DNA from: JACCXG01 sp963785755
GTDB taxonomy: Bacteria > Acidobacteriota > Vicinamibacteria > Vicinamibacterales > 2-12-FULL-66-21
Direction: 5' to 3'
NCBI GenBank assembly: GCA_963785755.1
Contig: CAWAXG010000002.1
Span: 868,001-932,000, forward strand
DNA: 64,000 bases
Shown piece by piece: positions 1 through 9,216 of the stretch. The position numbers and the translations under genes are program-made. The notes below the pieces were generated by a model. That model made no database searches and was not told the origin of the DNA. It saw nothing but the letters and a program-made list of their open reading frames with translations. The stretch's first letter is position 1, and each line of letters begins with the position of its first letter.

Positions 1-939
1 CGTCGCGTAATGGAAGTTGAAGATCGAGACCGCGGGATGAGGATTCTCGATTCTCGCGGACTTGTTGGCGATGTTCTGCGCGATGAGATGCTTTACCGGC
101 AGGCCGCGCTCGGTGTCGACGATGACGTCGGCGATGCGGTGTTGCCAGGCGAGCGTCACGCCGCCGAAATACGGCTCGTTGCAGATCTCGAAGAAGAGAT
201 TCGCGAACCCATTCAGCTCGGTGACGAGCTTGCGCGTCAGCGATTCCTGTACGGCGAGCAATCCGCCATGCCGATCGAGCGTATAGACGTCGGTCCTGAC
301 AACTGTGCCCACGCCATTGACGTTGTTCGCGGCATTCATCGGACTGAGCTTCCACTGCATGTCCTCGTACATCGGACAGAACAGCGTCAGCTCGACGATC
401 ACGTTCTTGCTCGCCGCGTAAGCGATGAAATCCTTGAGCCTTGCGAAGTAGGCGTCATCCCAGCGGGTGAGATCGAACTTGTTGCCGCCGTTCGCATACC
501 CTGGCTGTGTGCTGCGCGCCCAGGGCGCGATGAACCGGCCCGCCGCCGGCGCCAGGGTGTTGCGGGCAATCTTGAAGGCGCCTTCGGGCTCGACGTAGGC
601 GCCGCTGAAGACCCGCGTGTAGTTCATGCCGTCAGCGGCCAGCGTGTCGAGATACCGGCGATAGTCGAAGTCCAGGTTCATCACGGCGCCATAGTGCTCG
701 GCCGAGGTGATGAGGATGGTGGGGCGCCCCTGCCACAGAAAGTAGTGGGGGTTCTCGGGATGGAGTGCGAGCGGCGCGGCCGCCACCAACTGCGCCTCGG
801 CGGCTCGAGCCGCGCCATGACCGGCGGGGAGGCCGCCGATCGCTCCGAGTGCGACCATCGCCGAGATGGCGAGGATGGGCCGCACGAACGAGTGCTTCAT
901 GCCGTCGCGGATCCTTTGAGGCATCCAGTCGAGGCACAT
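1..939 (-). CDS. secreted glycoside-hydrolase-like (TIM-barrel) protein, C-terminus off the left edge
   Basis: The minus-strand frame stays open from an ATG at 939 to the window edge (313 codons, partial). A second in-frame ATG at 900 begins a cleaner signal peptide (MKHSF, then a hydrophobic Ala/Ile/Leu stretch ending near AARA), with AGGA upstream, so 900 may be the true start; the 939 ATG has AGAGAG before it. The mature part has features of cellulase-type TIM-barrel hydrolases: an early HPENPHYFLWQGRP strand, YLDTLAADGMNYTRVF, and FEICNEPYFGG, whose NEP resembles the acid/base Glu motif of clan GH-A enzymes. It probably acts on a polysaccharide outside the cytoplasm. The exact family and substrate cannot be named without the C-terminal part. 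Confidence 0.72.
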   Translation of the reverse strand, partial: MCLDWMPQRIRDGMKHSFVRPILAISAMVALGAIGGLPAGHGAARAAEAQLVAAAPLALHPENPHYFLWQGRPTILITSAEHYGAVMNLDFDYRRYLDTLAADGMNYTRVFSGAYVEPEGAFKIARNTLAPAAGRFIAPWARSTQPGYANGGNKFDLTRWDDAYFARLKDFIAYAASKNVIVELTLFCPMYEDMQWKLSPMNAANNVNGVGTVVRTDVYTLDRHGGLLAVQESLTRKLVTELNGFANLFFEICNEPYFGGVTLAWQHRIADVIVDTERGLPVKHLIAQNIANKSARIENPHPAVSIFNFHYAT

Positions 940-1027
940 GGTAACTCTCTTTGGAACAGCGGAGAGTTCGCCTTCCCGCTGTAAGCCGGTGTCATCTTCC
1001 GGCTAAAGGGCCCGGACCACGGATAGG

Positions 1028-2602
1028 TCACGTCTTTCGATCGACCCCCCGCAGTTTATAGCGCTGTACTTTTCCCGTAGCCGTCCTGGGCAGCGCGTCG
1101 ATGAACTCTACCCAGCGCGGATACTTATGGGGGGCGAGACGCGCCTTCACCCATCCTTTGAGCTCCGCCTCTAGTTCGATCGACCCCTGCTGGCCATTTC
1201 GCAGCACCACGAATGCCTTCGGCTTTACGAGGTGGTCGTCGTCCTCGCGAGCCACGACCGCCGCTTCCAGCACGAGCCTATGGGCAACGAGGCAAGCCTC
1301 GACCTCGAACGGCGAGACCCAGATGCCGCTCACCTTCAACATGTCGTCAGTGCGGCCAGCGTAATGAAAATAGCCCGCTTCGTCGACGAAGTACTTGTCA
1401 CCCGTGCGCGTCCACGGCCCATGGAACGTCGACAGCGTGCGTTGCCTTTGATTCCAATAGGCAACCGCCGCCGACGGTCCGCTGACGAGCAGCTCGCCAA
1501 GCTCGCCTTGTTGAACGTCGCGTCCGGACTCGTCGACGACTCGAAGCTCGTAACCGGTGACCGGCTTTCCGGAAGTGCCATAGCGAACGTCGCCGGGACG
1601 GTTGCTCAGAAAAATGTGGAGCATCTCCGTCGAACCGAGACCGTCGAGAATATCGATGCCGAAGCACGCTCTCCAGCGCTCGCCGATATCGGCGGGCAGC
1701 GCCTCGCCCGCGGATATGCAGGCCCGGAGCCGATTCCCCTCGCGTAAAGGGTCGAGCGCGGGGTCGGCGAGCAGGGATGCGTAGAGCGTGGGGACGCCTC
1801 CAAACAGTGTCGGAGAATGCTCGCGCAAGACGGCGCGCACCAACGCCGGCGTTGGCCGGTCGGGAACAAGGACGGTCGTCGCGCCCACTTGCATCGGAAA
1901 TGTCATTCCATTTCCAAGGCCGTACGCAAAAAAGAGCTTCGCTGCCGAGAAGATGACGTCGTCCTCACGAATTCCGAGGATGCCCTGCCCGTACAGCGCA
2001 GCCGTTTGCACCAGACTCGAGTGTAGGTGCATCGCGGCTTTGGGCGCGCCCGTCGATCCCGAGGAATACAGCCAGAACCCGACGTCGTCGCACGTGGTGT
2101 CGGCTGCCGCGAGCTCCGTCGGTTGCTCGTCGAGTACGTCATCGAGCCGCACGTGGCCGTGCCGTTCGCCAGCACCGGCGACGAGCACACATTGGAGAGA
2201 GTCGAGCCCTTCGAGCGCAGGAGCAATCTTTGGATGAAGGTCGGCCGTCACGACCAGAACACGCGCGCGGCTGTCGCGCAGCATGTAGGCATAGTCTTCC
2301 GTCGTCAACAGGGTGTTGAGCGGAACCGGCACGGCCCCGATTTTGATCGCGCCCCAAAAGACCGTCGGGAAATCGATCGTGTCTTTCAAGCAAAGCGCGA
2401 CACGCTGCTCCTGCTCGACGCCGCGCGATCGGAGCGCGTGGCCGGCGCGGGCGACGCCGGAGGCCAGCTCTCCGTACGTCGTGCGACCTCGATCGTGAAT
2501 GAACGCCACCTTCGACCCACGCCCTTCACGCACGTGACGATCGACGAAATGCTGGGCCGCGTTGTACTTGCGCGGGATCTCGAAAGGCAGGAGGGACGTC
2601 AT
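1028..2602 (-). CDS. benzoate-CoA ligase family protein (acyl/aryl-CoA synthetase, ANL superfamily)
   Basis: The 524-residue product is full length for the benzoate/4-hydroxybenzoate-CoA ligase group. These ligases activate an aromatic or other carboxylic acid with ATP to an acyl-adenylate and then to the CoA thioester in the cytoplasm. Visible ANL motifs are the Ser/Thr/Gly-rich AMP loop YSSGSTGAPKAAMH, the FFAYGLGNG segment typical of benzoate-CoA ligases, GLGSTEMLH, the hinge YAGRTDDMLKVSG, and the C-terminal PRTATGKVQR with its catalytic Lys. It is the last gene of a minus-strand run after the MatC-type transporter (25-nt gap). Its leader contains the word array acttgctacttgttac, and I see no strong ribosome site. 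The substrate is uncertain; benzoate-like acids are only the family default. Confidence 0.85.
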   Translation of the reverse strand: MTSLLPFEIPRKYNAAQHFVDRHVREGRGSKVAFIHDRGRTTYGELASGVARAGHALRSRGVEQEQRVALCLKDTIDFPTVFWGAIKIGAVPVPLNTLLTTEDYAYMLRDSRARVLVVTADLHPKIAPALEGLDSLQCVLVAGAGERHGHVRLDDVLDEQPTELAAADTTCDDVGFWLYSSGSTGAPKAAMHLHSSLVQTAALYGQGILGIREDDVIFSAAKLFFAYGLGNGMTFPMQVGATTVLVPDRPTPALVRAVLREHSPTLFGGVPTLYASLLADPALDPLREGNRLRACISAGEALPADIGERWRACFGIDILDGLGSTEMLHIFLSNRPGDVRYGTSGKPVTGYELRVVDESGRDVQQGELGELLVSGPSAAVAYWNQRQRTLSTFHGPWTRTGDKYFVDEAGYFHYAGRTDDMLKVSGIWVSPFEVEACLVAHRLVLEAAVVAREDDDHLVKPKAFVVLRNGQQGSIELEAELKGWVKARLAPHKYPRWVEFIDALPRTATGKVQRYKLRGVDRKT

Positions 2603-2620
2603 ACTTGCTACTTGTTACAT
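2596..2620. repeat. short word array (ACTTGCTACTTGTTAC) at the CoA-ligase start
   Basis: The 25-nt space between the transporter and the CoA ligase contains acttgctacttgttac, two copies of a 7-8-nt word. The same word appears near 13755-13767 and 51445-51479, so it belongs to the family of intergenic word repeats found throughout the window. It overlaps the ligase start codon and leader. Confidence 0.5.
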
Positions 2621-2627
2621 GCCTTCT

Positions 2628-3911
2628 TCAAAAAAACAGATAGCAGATAACCGCGCCGACGACCGCCATCGACAGGCCCCAGGCAAGGAGCTTGTTGAAC
2701 AAGGTGCGGCTGTCGTCGGCCGTCGTGCCGACCAGGCACAGCGCCCCCATTGTCGACAACGGCGACACATCGACGAGATGACCGCCAACGTTCATCGAGG
2801 TGGCAATGGCAATGGGGCTGGCGCCGGGGAGCGCTGCCGCGAGGCCGGGAACCATCGGAAGGAACGCGGGCAGCACGACTGCCGACGTGCTGCTGTACAC
2901 GGAGACGAGCCCGGTGAGAAACGCAATGACGCCCGTGACCGTGCTCGGGGACGCGATCTTCGTGACCAGCGAGACCATCAGGTCGATACCTTGCGCACGC
3001 TCGACGAGTGAGACGAGCACCGTCACGCCGCACACCATGACGATCACCCGCCACGGCATGCGCTTGATCGCTTCCCCGTCATCCGCCGATCTGGTCAGCA
3101 CGAGCAGCACGGACCCGGCGAACGCGGCCATGCCGACGTTGGCCTTGCCGATCACCACGCCCAGAATCACCGCGCCGATGATGCCGATCGTGATCCAGTG
3201 ACGCCGGTCGAAACCAGGCGGAGTACCGTCACCCGCTGCCGCTGACGCAATGCGCGATGACGCAGGAGTCAGCGACTCGGCCTCCACCGGCGGCGCGGTC
3301 CCCCCTCGAAACAGCTTCAGGCCTCCGAAGAGCACGTAGCCGGCGAACGCGACAAACGCGTGCGCAAGCAGGTTGTAGACGTATGTCTGCCATTCGAATC
3401 CGGGCATCCCGTTGCGCGCCATGATCCCGTTCACGATGATGCCGGTCGGCGCAAACGGCGACAGCCCCCCCGAGTTCGCGCCGTTGCCAACCATGATGGC
3501 CATCAGGAACAGCGGAATACCGACTCGCGCGGCAGTCGCCATGGCCAACGGCGCGAGGAGCGCGGCGGTGGCGATGTTGCCCGGTCCCATCGACGCCAGG
3601 GCCGCCCCGAGCAGAAAGAACATCACCGGAATGGTGCCGAGATTGCCGCGACAGACGCGGATGGCCTGGCGAGTGATGCGCTCGAGCGTGCCGTTGGTGT
3701 CCGCGAGCGCGAACAGCAGCGTGACGCCAGTCAGCGTGAGGAAGAGCTGACTCGGAAAGCCGCTCATGACGGTGTTGACCGGCATTCCGCCGATGTAGAC
3801 CCCGACAATCCAGGCGAGCGCCAGAGCGAGGACACCGACATTCAACCGGCTGAAGCAGCTGACGATGACGGCGAGCGCGAGCGCGCACACCGAGATGATG
3901 GCGAGATTCAC
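2628..3911 (-). CDS. MatC/SLC13-like dicarboxylate transporter
   Basis: This 427-residue integral membrane protein has about 11-12 hydrophobic segments and resembles the dicarboxylate carrier MatC/SLC13 (ion transporter superfamily) group that imports malonate or C4-dicarboxylates. The N-terminal half contains MGPGNIATAALLAPLA and GNGANSGGLSPFAPTG, and the C-terminal half YSSTSAVVLPAFLPM and SMNVGGHLVDVSPLSTMGAL, which match the paired substrate/ion-binding loops of that fold. I place the start at GTG 3911 because it overlaps the upstream stop as GTGA and gives a clean first helix (VNLAIISVCALALAV). A longer upstream reading is only a shadow of the dehydrogenase gene. Tight coupling suggests import of the acid that the dehydrogenase or CoA ligase then uses. 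Confidence 0.84.
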   Translation of the reverse strand: MNLAIISVCALALAVIVSCFSRLNVGVLALALAWIVGVYIGGMPVNTVMSGFPSQLFLTLTGVTLLFALADTNGTLERITRQAIRVCRGNLGTIPVMFFLLGAALASMGPGNIATAALLAPLAMATAARVGIPLFLMAIMVGNGANSGGLSPFAPTGIIVNGIMARNGMPGFEWQTYVYNLLAHAFVAFAGYVLFGGLKLFRGGTAPPVEAESLTPASSRIASAAAGDGTPPGFDRRHWITIGIIGAVILGVVIGKANVGMAAFAGSVLLVLTRSADDGEAIKRMPWRVIVMVCGVTVLVSLVERAQGIDLMVSLVTKIASPSTVTGVIAFLTGLVSVYSSTSAVVLPAFLPMVPGLAAALPGASPIAIATSMNVGGHLVDVSPLSTMGALCLVGTTADDSRTLFNKLLAWGLSMAVVGAVICYLFF

Positions 3912-6848
3912 GCTGGCTCCTGAACGAGTGACCGGATCAATTCGGCCGGATGCATCGCGCGCACCTCGGTGAAGTCGGCAATCTGGTGCCGGCATGAAGT
4001 ACCGCCCGCGGCAAGGATCGAATTCGCGTCGAGCTGACGCGCGGCGGGAAGCAGTCGGCGCTCTCCGATCGCGCGGGACACCTCGAAATGGTCGCGGCCG
4101 TAGCCGAACGATCCAGCCATCCCGCAGCATCCCGCGTCCAGATCGACGACCGTCGCTCCTGGAACTCGAGCGAGCAGCGCCCTGGCCGGGCCGACGCGGC
4201 CCATGGCTTTCTGGTGGCAATGACCGTGGAGAAGAATGCGGGACGGCCCGGTGCGCAGTTCGAGCATCGCCGGCGCGGCCTGCCACTCGCTTTCGAGAAA
4301 CTCTTCGAACAGCACCGACCGTTCGGCAACACGCTGCGCCCGCCGCTGGTCGTCGCCCCGGAGCAGTGACGGGATGTCCTCGCGAACGGCGGAGAGACAG
4401 CTGGGTTCGAAGAACACGATCGGCACTCCATGCTCGGCCAGCGGATAGAGCTCGCTGGTCGTGAATCCGGCCTGGCGGCGCGCGGCTCCGAGGAGGCCCT
4501 GCGAAATGAAGGGCCGCCCGCAGCATGAGGACGGGGCGAGCTCGACGGTGAATCCCGCCATTTCGAGCACTTCCAGGCCGGCCATCCCGATCGATGGCGA
4601 GTAGAAGTTCGTGAACGTGTCGTTGAAGATTGCCACCCGGCGATCCGCACTCGTGCTCCGGCCTCGCCGGCGGCGTGGCCCGCGCCCGGGCCGTCCCTGC
4701 GCGACGCGCGCAAACGTTCGCGATGCCCACGCCGGCGGCATGCGGCGGCTGTCAATCCCGAGGAGTCGTTCGTTCAGCCAGCGCATCGGTCCGCTGCGCG
4801 CCACGACGTTCGACAGCGGCGCAAAACGGCTGCCCCATCGGGACAGATCGTGGATGTGTCCGAGCATGTGGGCACGCAACGACGTGCCATGACGGCGCCA
4901 GTAGTCGGCGAGGAACTCGCTCTTGAAACGGGCGACGTCGACGCCCACCGGACACTCGGCCTTGCACGCGCGGCATTCGAGACAGAGATCGAGCACCGCG
5001 CGAACACCCTCGTCGCCGAGGCCGGCCTCGTCGATTCGGCCGGCCATCGCCAGCCGCAGGACGTTCGCCCGCCCGCGCGTCGAGTGCGCTTCCTCACGCG
5101 TCGCCATATACGACGGGCACATCGTCCCGTCCAGCGTCTTGCGGCAAGCGCCGAGCCCGCTGCACATCTCGATGGCCCCGGGCAGCCCGCCGTGCTCCGA
5201 ATAGTCGAAGAACGTGACCGGCTGGAGGGTGCGATACGCAGGCCCATACCTCAGATTGGCGGTCAGCGGCGGCGCGTCCACGATCTTGCCGGGATTGAAG
5301 ATGCCGTCGGGATCGAACGTCTTCTTGACGCGGCGGAAGGCGTCATAGAGGACGGGCCCGAACATCTTCTCCATGAAGGGACTGCGAACCAGACCGTCGC
5401 CGTGCTCACCGGACAGCGCGCCGCCGAACGCCAGCACCAGATCGGCACTGGCCGACGCGATCGACTCGAACTGCCGGACACCCGCCTCTGTCTTCAGGTT
5501 GACGACCGGCCGTACGTGCAGACATCCGACCGATGCGTGCGCGTAGACGCCTGCAGAGGTGCCGTGCCGCTGCACCATCGCGAGAAACTGGTCGATGTAG
5601 TCGCGCAGCTTGTCCGGCGCGACGGCGGTATCCTCGACGAACGAGAGCGACTTGGCATCACCTTTCATCGCCATCGAGAGGCCGAGCGCGGCTTCTCGAA
5701 CCGACCAGATGGCGCTCTGTGCCGACCCGTCCACCGCGCGATGGTAGCGATACCCGAATCGCCGCGCGGCGAGATCGTGCTCGAGCGCGTCGAGACGGCG
5801 CGGCAGATCGTCGGCGGTGTCCGCGTAGAACTCCACGCAGAGGAGCGCCGCCGGCTCCCCTTCGATGAACGTCCGCCGCAGCCGGTCGAGCGCCGGACTC
5901 TGCTTCGTGTGATCGAGGATGAACCGATCCATGACTTCGACGGCCGACGGTCCATGCCCGAGGATGGCCGGCGTCGCCGCGAGCGCGTCGAGCAGATCGG
6001 CGAACTGAATCGCCAGCACTGCCTTGAATTTCGGCAGCGGCACGAGCCCGATCTTGGCTTCCAGGACGACGCCGAGGGTGCCTTCGGAGCCGACCATCAG
6101 CTTCGTCATGTTGAACGGCCGGTCGCGGGAGACGAACGCATCCAGGTTGTATCCGCCAACTCGGCGCAGCACCTTCGGATAGTGGCGTTCGATCTCCCCG
6201 ACGCACGCGCTCACCGTGGCGCGGACCTCGCGGTAACACGCGCCCTCGAGCGTGTCCCTGGCGCACACATCATCGAGCTCGTTCGCGTCGAGCGGGCGAA
6301 AATGGGCCAGCGATCCGTCCGACAGCACGACCTGCTGTTCGATTACGTGATCGATGGTCTTCCCATAAAGCACCGAGCGGGCGCCCGCCGAGTTGTTGGC
6401 CATCATCCCGCCGATCGTGGCGCGGCTGGCGGTCGAGATGTCCGGCGCGAAGCGAAGGCCGTCCTGCCGGAGCATCGCGTTCAGCTCGTCGAGCACGATG
6501 CCGGGCTCGACGCGCGCCCAGCGCTCCGACCTGTTCACCTCGAGCACGCGGTTGAAGTACTTCGAGGTGTCGACGATGAGGCCGCTGCCGATCGCTTGAC
6601 CCGCCTGCGAGGTGCCGCCGCCTCTCATCGTGATCGGACACCGGTGTCTGCTGCAGGCCTGCACGACGCGAATGACGTCTTCGCGGGATTTCACGACCAC
6701 GACGCCCAGCGGTTCGATCTGATAGACGCTGGCGTCGGTGGAGTGACAGCGCCCGCGTAATCTCGTCGAAGCGCACTTCGCCTTCGATCTCGTGTTCGAG
6801 GTCGCGGCGGAGGGCGCCGACGTCGACATGTGTGAGCGCTGCGGTCAT
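3908..6848 (-). CDS. FAD-linked oxidase / Fe-S D-2-hydroxyacid dehydrogenase (Dld/YdiJ type), frameshifted near 6745
   Basis: The C-terminal 960 or so residues lie in one frame and the first 34 (MTAALTHVDVGALRR ... FDEITRAL) in another. Removing one base at about 6745 joins them as ITRALYSTDASVYQI, the usual start of this family, and gives 979 residues. Domains in order: a PCMH-type FAD-binding region (MRGGGTSQAGQAIGSG), the FAD-oxidase C-terminal region (GSEGTLGVVLEAKIG, SGEHGDGLVRSPF), a ferredoxin-like part with CLECRACKAECPVG, then CCG domains with CCGRPF and CCGMAGS. Such enzymes oxidise D-lactate, D-2-hydroxyglutarate or related acids and pass electrons through flavin and Fe-S centres to the respiratory chain. 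The stop overlaps the transporter start. The indel may be a sequencing error. Confidence 0.85.
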
Positions 6849-6891
6849 GCAGGACGGCCGATTATGGGCGCTGACGCTCATCGGTTCAAGG

Positions 6892-7058
6892 GTTCAGGGG
6901 TTCAAGGGTTCAGGGGTTCGGGTTCAAGGGTTCAGAGGTTCAGGAGGTTCAGCGAGCCGTTCGAAGATTCGAAGAATTCAGCCGCTCGCTGAACCTCCGA
7001 ACCTCTGAACTCTTGAACCCGAACCTCTGAACCCTCTGAACCCTTGAACTCTTGAACC
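6892..7058. repeat. word-array hairpin (GGTTCAAG/GGTTCAGG words and inverse)
   Basis: The left arm repeats GGTTCAAGG / GGTTCAGGG words from 6892, and the right arm repeats the inverse (CCTTGAACC, CCTCTGAACC) to 7058. The inner stem is perfect: GGTTCAGCGAGC at 6946-6957 pairs with GCTCGCTGAACC at 6984-6995 around a 26-nt loop. The element fills the divergent space between the dehydrogenase and the aminotransferase, so both genes must be transcribed from within or next to it. Confidence 0.9.
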
Positions 7059-7082
7059 GACGAGCGTAAGTTACGATCGTGC

Positions 7083-8336
7083 ATGCCGAGCGGCCGCCAC
7101 TTCCTCCAGATTCCTGGTCCGACCAACACCCCCGACCGCGTGCTGCGCGCGCTGGCGCAGCCGACGATCGATCATCGCAGCGCCGAGTTCGCGGCGCTCG
7201 GGCGTGAGGTGCTCGCCGGCATCAAGCGGATCTTCCAGACTTCGGCGCCGGTGGTGATCTTCCCCGCCTCCGGCAGCGGCGCATGGGAGGCGGCCCTCGT
7301 CAACACCCTGTCGCCGGGCGATCGGGTCCTGGCCTTCGACATCGGAGAATTCGCCAGGGGCTGGACGGATGTGGCGCGCAGGCTCGGGCTCGACGTCGAA
7401 GTGACGCCCGGAGACTGGCGGCACGGCGTCGATCCGGCGGCGCTCGAAACGAGGCTCGGCGAAGATCGCGAGCATCGCATTCGAGCGGTGCTCGTCGTTC
7501 ACAACGAAACGTCCACCGGAGTGACGAGCCGACTGCCGGAGATTCGAAAGGCCATCGACCGCGCCGGCCATCCGGCGCTGCTGCTCGTCGATGCGGTGTC
7601 GTCGCTCGGGTCCATCGAGCTCCGCCACGACGACTGGGGGCTCGACGTGACGCTGTGCGGATCGCAGAAGGGGCTGATGCTGCCGCCGGGCCTCGGCTTC
7701 ACCGCGCTCAGCGAGCGGGCGCTGACGGCGTCACGGTCCGCCCGCCTGCCGCGGTCGTATTTCGCGTGGGAGCAGATGCTGCCCGCCAACGCGAACGGTT
7801 TCTTTCCGTACACGCCAGCCACCAACCTGCTGTTCGGGCTGCGCGAAGCCCTCGCGATGCTGGAAGAGGAGGGCCTCGATCACGTCTTCGCGCGTCATCG
7901 CCGGCTCGCCGAAGCCGCACGGGCTGCCGTCCACGCCTGGGGCCTCGACATCGCCTGTCAGCGTGAGGACGAGTACAGCCCGTCAGTGACGGCCGTCATG
8001 ATGCCTGACGGGTATGATGCCGATCGACTTCGCTCGACCATCCTCGAACGGCTCAACATGTCGCTCGGCGCCGGCCTCGGCCGATTCAAGGGGACGGCGT
8101 TCCGGATCGGCCATCTCGGCGACTTCAACGAGCTGATGTTGATGGGCACGCTCTGTGGCGTCGAGATGGGGCTCGCCCTCGCCGGCATCCCGTCGTCGCC
8201 TGGCGGTGTAGATGCGGCGATGAAGGTGCTCGTCGCTACGTGCTACGTGCCACGTGCTACGTGCCACGTGCTCTTCGTGCTACGTGCTACGTGCTACGTG
8301 CTCACGTGCTCGTGCGACGTGCTCAGCTGCACGTGA
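7083..8336 (+). CDS. class V aminotransferase, serine/alanine-glyoxylate aminotransferase type
   Basis: This PLP enzyme is of the Ser-glyoxylate/Ala-glyoxylate aminotransferase group, which makes glycine from glyoxylate. The N-terminus HFLQIPGPTNTPDRVL is the family hallmark, the PLP-binding region has LLLVDAVSSLGS, and the Schiff-base Lys is in GSQKGLMLPPG near residue 200. The family fold ends around GIPSSPGGVDAAMKVL; the last ~33 codons run through the CTACGTGC word array, giving an odd Cys/Val/Thr-rich tail and a stop supplied by the repeat. The natural C-terminus is therefore probably about 383 residues. It diverges from the hydroxyacid dehydrogenase and may connect glycolate/glyoxylate-type acids to amino acids. 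Confidence 0.86.
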   Translation: MPSGRHFLQIPGPTNTPDRVLRALAQPTIDHRSAEFAALGREVLAGIKRIFQTSAPVVIFPASGSGAWEAALVNTLSPGDRVLAFDIGEFARGWTDVARRLGLDVEVTPGDWRHGVDPAALETRLGEDREHRIRAVLVVHNETSTGVTSRLPEIRKAIDRAGHPALLLVDAVSSLGSIELRHDDWGLDVTLCGSQKGLMLPPGLGFTALSERALTASRSARLPRSYFAWEQMLPANANGFFPYTPATNLLFGLREALAMLEEEGLDHVFARHRRLAEAARAAVHAWGLDIACQREDEYSPSVTAVMMPDGYDADRLRSTILERLNMSLGAGLGRFKGTAFRIGHLGDFNELMLMGTLCGVEMGLALAGIPSSPGGVDAAMKVLVATCYVPRATCHVLFVLRATCYVLTCSCDVLSCT

Positions 8337-8404
8337 GCACGTGAGCACGTAGGACGTAGCACGAAAAGCACGTGAGGACGTAGCGCGTTGCACGTAGCAC
8401 GTGG
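8233..8404. repeat. word-array hairpin (CTACGTGC words and inverse)
   Basis: About 90 bases of tandem CTACGTGC / CCACGTGC words are followed by about 75 bases of the inverse (GCACGTAG, GCACGTGAG), with the switch near 8330. The array lies between two convergent genes and is read into the 3' ends of both: the aminotransferase by its natural frame, and the enoyl-CoA hydratase because of an upstream frameshift. A long, nearly perfect stem in a convergent junction would be expected to act as a two-way terminator. Confidence 0.9.
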
Positions 8405-8405
8405 C

Positions 8406-9189
8406 TCAGCGCCCGGCAAACCGCGGCGGGCGCTTCGCCTACGAACGCCGCGACGCCCTCGCGGAAATCGTCGCTGGCGTAACACGACGCCACGAGATCG
8501 TCGAGGTCGGGATGGTCGGCGCGCCGCCCGAGACCGATCCGGCGAATGGCTTCCTTCGTCGCGCGCAGGGTCAACGGCGCCTTGTCTGCCAGCGCCTCCG
8601 CCAGCTCCCGGACCGCGGCATCGATGGTGGACGCCTCCGCGAGGCGGGTGATCAGCCCCAGCGCGCCGGCTTCCGTGGCGTCGAGAAATCGCGCGGTAAA
8701 GATCAGGTCCTTGGTTCGCGCCGGCCCGATCAGATCCACGAGACGCGCATAATTCGCGGCTGATAGACAATTACCCAGTGTCCGGGCGATCGGGACGCCG
8801 AATCGCGCGTCGGGCGTGCACACGCGCAGATCGCATGAGAGCGCAAGGATGCAGCCGCCCCCTGCCGCGACGCCGCGCACCTGGGCGATGGTCGGCACCG
8901 ACACCCGTTCGAGGCGCTCGATCACCTGTTCCATCCGCCGCTCGTAGGCGAGGCCATCGCCGGCCGTCGTGAACGCGGTGAATTGACTGATGTCGGTGCC
9001 GGCCACGAACGCCTCGCCGGCGCCGCGCAGCACCAGGACGCGGACGCGGTCGTCGGCGTCGACCTCGTCGCAGGCGGCGGCGAGGGCGTCGTACATTGGC
9101 CAGGTCATCGCGTTGCGCGCCTCGGGACGATTGAACGTCAGGAACGCGATGCGCCCGTCGATTGCGAACAACGCCTCGGAAGTGGACAC
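8406..9189 (-). CDS. enoyl-CoA hydratase/isomerase family protein, frameshifted near its 3' end
   Basis: This crotonase-fold protein has the oxyanion-hole segments FNRPEARNAMTW, GEAFVAGTDISQF and VRGVAAGGGCILALSCDLRV. It starts at GTG 9189 (VSTSEALFAIDGRI); a longer upstream reading runs into the divergent gene. As written, the frame misses its stop and continues into the word array. Removing one base at about 8436 gives the standard crotonase tail GKRPPRFAGR and a TGA at 8408-8406, just before the array, for 260 residues. It probably hydrates an enoyl-CoA or isomerises an acyl-CoA in the same pathway as the CoA-transferase, from which it diverges across only 27 bp. Confidence 0.86.
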
Positions 9190-9216
9190 GGTGAACGACC
9201 TCGCAGGGAGAGAGAC

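Noticed and set aside
10..984. Long plus-strand open frame over the left edge
   Set aside because: It is the mirror of the minus-strand glycosidase-like gene, which has a signal peptide and family motifs; the plus-strand product has none.
6745..6745. Programmed +1 frameshifting in the dehydrogenase
   Set aside because: No slippery stop-codon context is visible, and the same kind of one-base excess recurs in unrelated genes, which points to sequence error.
4850..6760. 636-codon plus-strand frame
   Set aside because: It lies wholly over the FAD/Fe-S dehydrogenase; Arg/Glu/His-rich composition without motifs marks it as a shadow of the GC-rich codon pattern.
8233..8404. CRISPR array
   Set aside because: The words repeat without unique spacers, the second arm is the inverse of the first, and no cas gene is present.
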